NCBI GenBank assembly: GCA_025966435.1
Contig: JAICRQ010000187.1
Span: forward strand, 1 to 6,880
Origin: Anaerolineales bacterium
GTDB taxonomy: Bacteria > Chloroflexota > Anaerolineae > Anaerolineales > Villigracilaceae
Reading direction: 5' to 3'
Length of the DNA: 6,880 bases
The translations under genes were made by a program, and so were the position numbers. The notes under the pieces were generated by a model. It was not told the origin of the DNA and made no database searches. It worked only from the letters and a program-made list of their open reading frames with translations. Of the stretch, positions 4,711 to 6,880 are shown one piece after another (the stretch's first letter is position 1; every line of letters begins with the position of its first letter).

Positions 4711-6880
4711 ATGAATATGTCACACTTTGTTAAGGCTGGACGCATATACTGGCGCTTGATGATTCTAATCGTGCTTCTGATTCTTTCACTTGCTCCGGTG
4801 CAGTCCTGGGTTTCTGCGCAAAACCCATCAGCACGCGGCTGGGTTGTCCGCACAATCTATACAAGTGAGTTTGGAGTAGCGCAACCAGGAGGCCTGGCCT
4901 TCTCTGCGCCAACAAACACGTTTGTCGTCCTGGATGCGAATGGAAATAGCACCCTGATTACAATGGATGAGGACAACGCAGGGACTCGAGTGCTTCCCGA
5001 AGCGCGAGGGAATGCCATCAATGCAGCTTTCGATCCTGGTAAGGGCAGTCTTTTTGTCCTTAACCACGGCAGAGGCGAAATCGTTGAAATCCAATCAGAT
5101 GGCAATGGTTTGCCCAACCCCTCTGCTCCCCCGGCGCGCTCTGCGATCCAGGCGTTTGGTATAAAAGATCCTCAGGGAATTACCTTTAACTCGGAAGATG
5201 GGCGTTTGTTCGTTCTGGACGCAGGCAACGCGCAGATCGTCTCTGTGGCTCCGCATCCCACGCTTGGCTTCGATGCGAACGAAGCGATTCGCTCCAACAA
5301 GCTCGAACGGATTTCCCTGCGGGAACTCGGAGCAGGCACATTCAGGGGAATCGCCTTTGATCCGAGCAGCGGACATTTGTATGTCTCCCAACCTGACCAA
5401 AAGAGATTATATGAGCTGACGCAAGCCGGGGAGCTGGTCTCTACCATTGACCTGGCTTCTTTCGGGATCGATAACCTCACCGCGATGACATTTGCGCCCA
5501 GCGTCGATACAACCGATGATCCAAACGCTACCAGTCTTTATATCCTGGATACTGGAGAAGCGGCAAAGGCTGCAAACTCTGCTCAGGAAACTACATCCTC
5601 CGATAGCCAGATCGTTGAATTGTCACTCGCAGTTGCCGAAGCACTGCCGCCTGGAACAAGTCTGCTGCCCACCACCCTCGTCCATATCATCGATGCATCC
5701 AATGCAGCATGGAATCCGTCCGCCCCAGATACAACCGGTATTGACTACTGGCCGCTGACCGGCAATCTCCTGATCGCCGATAGCGAAGTGGAGGAAATGC
5801 CAGCTTACTGGCAGGGGAGCAATGTTTTTCAGTCTACTCTCTCGGGCGCTCTGGTTTCCACCTGCACTACCCTTCCCTTCACCCGCGAGCCAACTGGATT
5901 AGCGATCAACCCGAGCAACAACCACATCTTTTTCTCAGACGATGGGGATGACCTTATCTACGAGGTCAGCCTGGGAGGCGATGGGGACTACTGTACCTCC
6001 GACGATACAGTAACCACCACGAGCGTAGCCGATCTATATGGTGTGGTGGATGCAGAGGATGTGGCGTACGGGAACAATACTATTTTCGTGGCGGGAGGGT
6101 CCGCTGCAGAGGTCTACCGCATTCCCCTGGGTGCCAATGGCGTGCTGGGCGGGGGTGATGACGGCCAGATGACCCATTTTGACACTTTGAGTCTTGGCTT
6201 CAAAATTCTCGAAGGGCTTGGGTATAACGCGGAGGACGGCACGCTCCTGATCCTCAGCTCTGCGGCGAATGACAAGTATCTGGGCGAAACCACAGTCACG
6301 GGAACGTTACTGGGCGCTTATGACCTTGCGGCTTACACAGGGCTTACCCATCGCGAGGATGTGACACTTGCGCCGGGCAGCCAAAACGCCGCCATCAAAA
6401 ACCTCTACATCACAGACCGCGGGGTTGATAACAATAACGATCGCAACGAAAACGATGGCGAGGTCTATGAGATCAACATCGGCAACCAGAATGAGCCAAC
6501 AGCCACGCCCAGCAACACATTTACCCCTGGACCTTCGCCGACACCGACCAATACCCTGCCGCCTACGGTTCCGCCGACGATTACGAACACGCCGTTCGTG
6601 ACCGACCTGATCTTTGCGGATGGGTTTGAGTCTAGCAATTTCTCCACCTGGAGCTCGAACACAAACGACGGCGGCGACTTAAGTGTCAGTGCTGCGGCGG
6701 CACTAGCGAATACGCGCGGCATGCAAGCCGTTTTGGACGACAACAACGCCATTTTTGTCACCGATGAGACTCCGAATGCCGAGCCGCGCTATCGGGCACG
6801 CTTCTACTTCGATCCCAATTCGATTTCGATGGTAAGTGGAGATAATCATTTTATTTTCCAAGGCTATTCAGGTATATCTA
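4711..6880 (+). CDS. large secreted beta-propeller-like surface protein (3' truncated by window)
   Basis: The frame is open for 723 codons and runs off the window, so the C-terminus is missing. It starts MNMSHFVKAGRIYWR, then a hydrophobic segment (about 17-30) and WVSA-Q, a signal peptidase I-like site near residue 36, so the product is exported. ATG 4711 is the first possible start because an in-frame TGA lies at 4705-4707; purine-rich GAGATGAGAG precedes it. Residues about 58-590 form roughly ten beta-rich repeats of the NHL/SMP-30 style, with cores such as PQGITFN...LFVLD (154-170), FRGIAFDP...LYVSQ (211-227) and PTGLAINP...IFFSD (394-409). This suggests one or two propellers. An Asp/Asn-rich loop (572-584) may bind calcium. 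A Thr/Pro linker (595-628) leads to a last module starting LIFADGFESSNFSTWSS (633-649), probably a beta-sandwich. I do not recognise a catalytic motif. Binding or a cell-surface structural role is the likeliest guess. Confidence 0.85.
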   Translation, partial: MNMSHFVKAGRIYWRLMILIVLLILSLAPVQSWVSAQNPSARGWVVRTIYTSEFGVAQPGGLAFSAPTNTFVVLDANGNSTLITMDEDNAGTRVLPEARGNAINAAFDPGKGSLFVLNHGRGEIVEIQSDGNGLPNPSAPPARSAIQAFGIKDPQGITFNSEDGRLFVLDAGNAQIVSVAPHPTLGFDANEAIRSNKLERISLRELGAGTFRGIAFDPSSGHLYVSQPDQKRLYELTQAGELVSTIDLASFGIDNLTAMTFAPSVDTTDDPNATSLYILDTGEAAKAANSAQETTSSDSQIVELSLAVAEALPPGTSLLPTTLVHIIDASNAAWNPSAPDTTGIDYWPLTGNLLIADSEVEEMPAYWQGSNVFQSTLSGALVSTCTTLPFTREPTGLAINPSNNHIFFSDDGDDLIYEVSLGGDGDYCTSDDTVTTTSVADLYGVVDAEDVAYGNNTIFVAGGSAAEVYRIPLGANGVLGGGDDGQMTHFDTLSLGFKILEGLGYNAEDGTLLILSSAANDKYLGETTVTGTLLGAYDLAAYTGLTHREDVTLAPGSQNAAIKNLYITDRGVDNNNDRNENDGEVYEINIGNQNEPTATPSNTFTPGPSPTPTNTLPPTVPPTITNTPFVTDLIFADGFESSNFSTWSSNTNDGGDLSVSAAAALANTRGMQAVLDDNNAIFVTDETPNAEPRYRARFYFDPNSISMVSGDNHFIFQGYSGIS
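5947..6258 (+). repeat. tandem internal protein repeat in the secreted protein
   Basis: Two adjacent units, residues 413-461 and 464-516, align by eye: (I/V)Y(E/R)(V/I)xLGxxG at the start, a central GxxDDxxxTxxDxL-like segment, then (D/E)xxxYxxxxxT(I/L)(F/L)(V/I) at the end. They look like duplicated propeller blades with a DD-containing insert. Similarity is at protein level and diverged, so the duplication is old. Confidence 0.55.
6493..6594 (+). other. Thr/Pro-rich linker within the secreted protein
   Basis: Residues 595-628 are almost entirely Thr, Pro, Ser and Asn with repeating PTPT- and PPT-type units and no hydrophobic core. Such linkers separate folded extracellular domains and are often glycosylated. 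It divides the propeller region from the C-terminal module. Confidence 0.7.

Noticed and set aside
1..6880. CRISPR arrays, insertion sequences, tRNA or rRNA genes
   Set aside because: No regularly spaced direct repeats, transposase-like frame, terminal inverted repeats or cloverleaf-like sequence was found by eye.

Overview
The window looks like a piece of a Chloroflexota chromosome, most likely Anaerolineae. The strongest hint is the secreted protein at the right end. It combines a signal peptide, beta-propeller-like repeats, a Thr/Pro-rich linker and a C-terminal module with a GFESxNFSxW-like start and an RYRARFYFDPNS segment, an architecture I associate with Anaerolineae surface proteins. 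This is recall plus inference; no marker gene is present to prove it. Base composition is moderate and all genes start with ATG.

Layout. (1) Positions 1-3069, plus strand: a tight four-gene operon. It holds the end of a CBS-domain protein, an ArsB/NhaD-type (ion transporter superfamily) permease, a CPA2-family cation:proton antiporter, and a 119-residue PII-like protein. The gene junctions are a 2-nt gap, a TAATG overlap and a TGATG overlap, so the last three products are probably translationally coupled. (2) Positions 3099-4337, minus strand: two class I SAM-dependent methyltransferases from different subfamilies, 12 nt apart, convergent with the antiporter operon. (3) Positions 4338-4710: a 373-nt divergent intergenic region with candidate minus-strand promoters, a perfect 7-bp inverted repeat and a GC-rich hairpin. 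(4) Positions 4711-6880, plus strand: a large secreted protein that runs off the window.

How the genes may work together. The left operon pairs two membrane ion transporters with two small soluble modules (CBS and PII-like) whose families sense adenine nucleotides or related ligands and control transporters. The antiporter lacks the RCK/KTN or TrkA-C domain that often gates KefB-type relatives, so the PII-like and CBS proteins are plausible regulators acting in trans. This nucleotide-gated antiporter cassette is the best candidate for an under-described system here. The methyltransferase pair and the secreted protein have no evident functional link to it.
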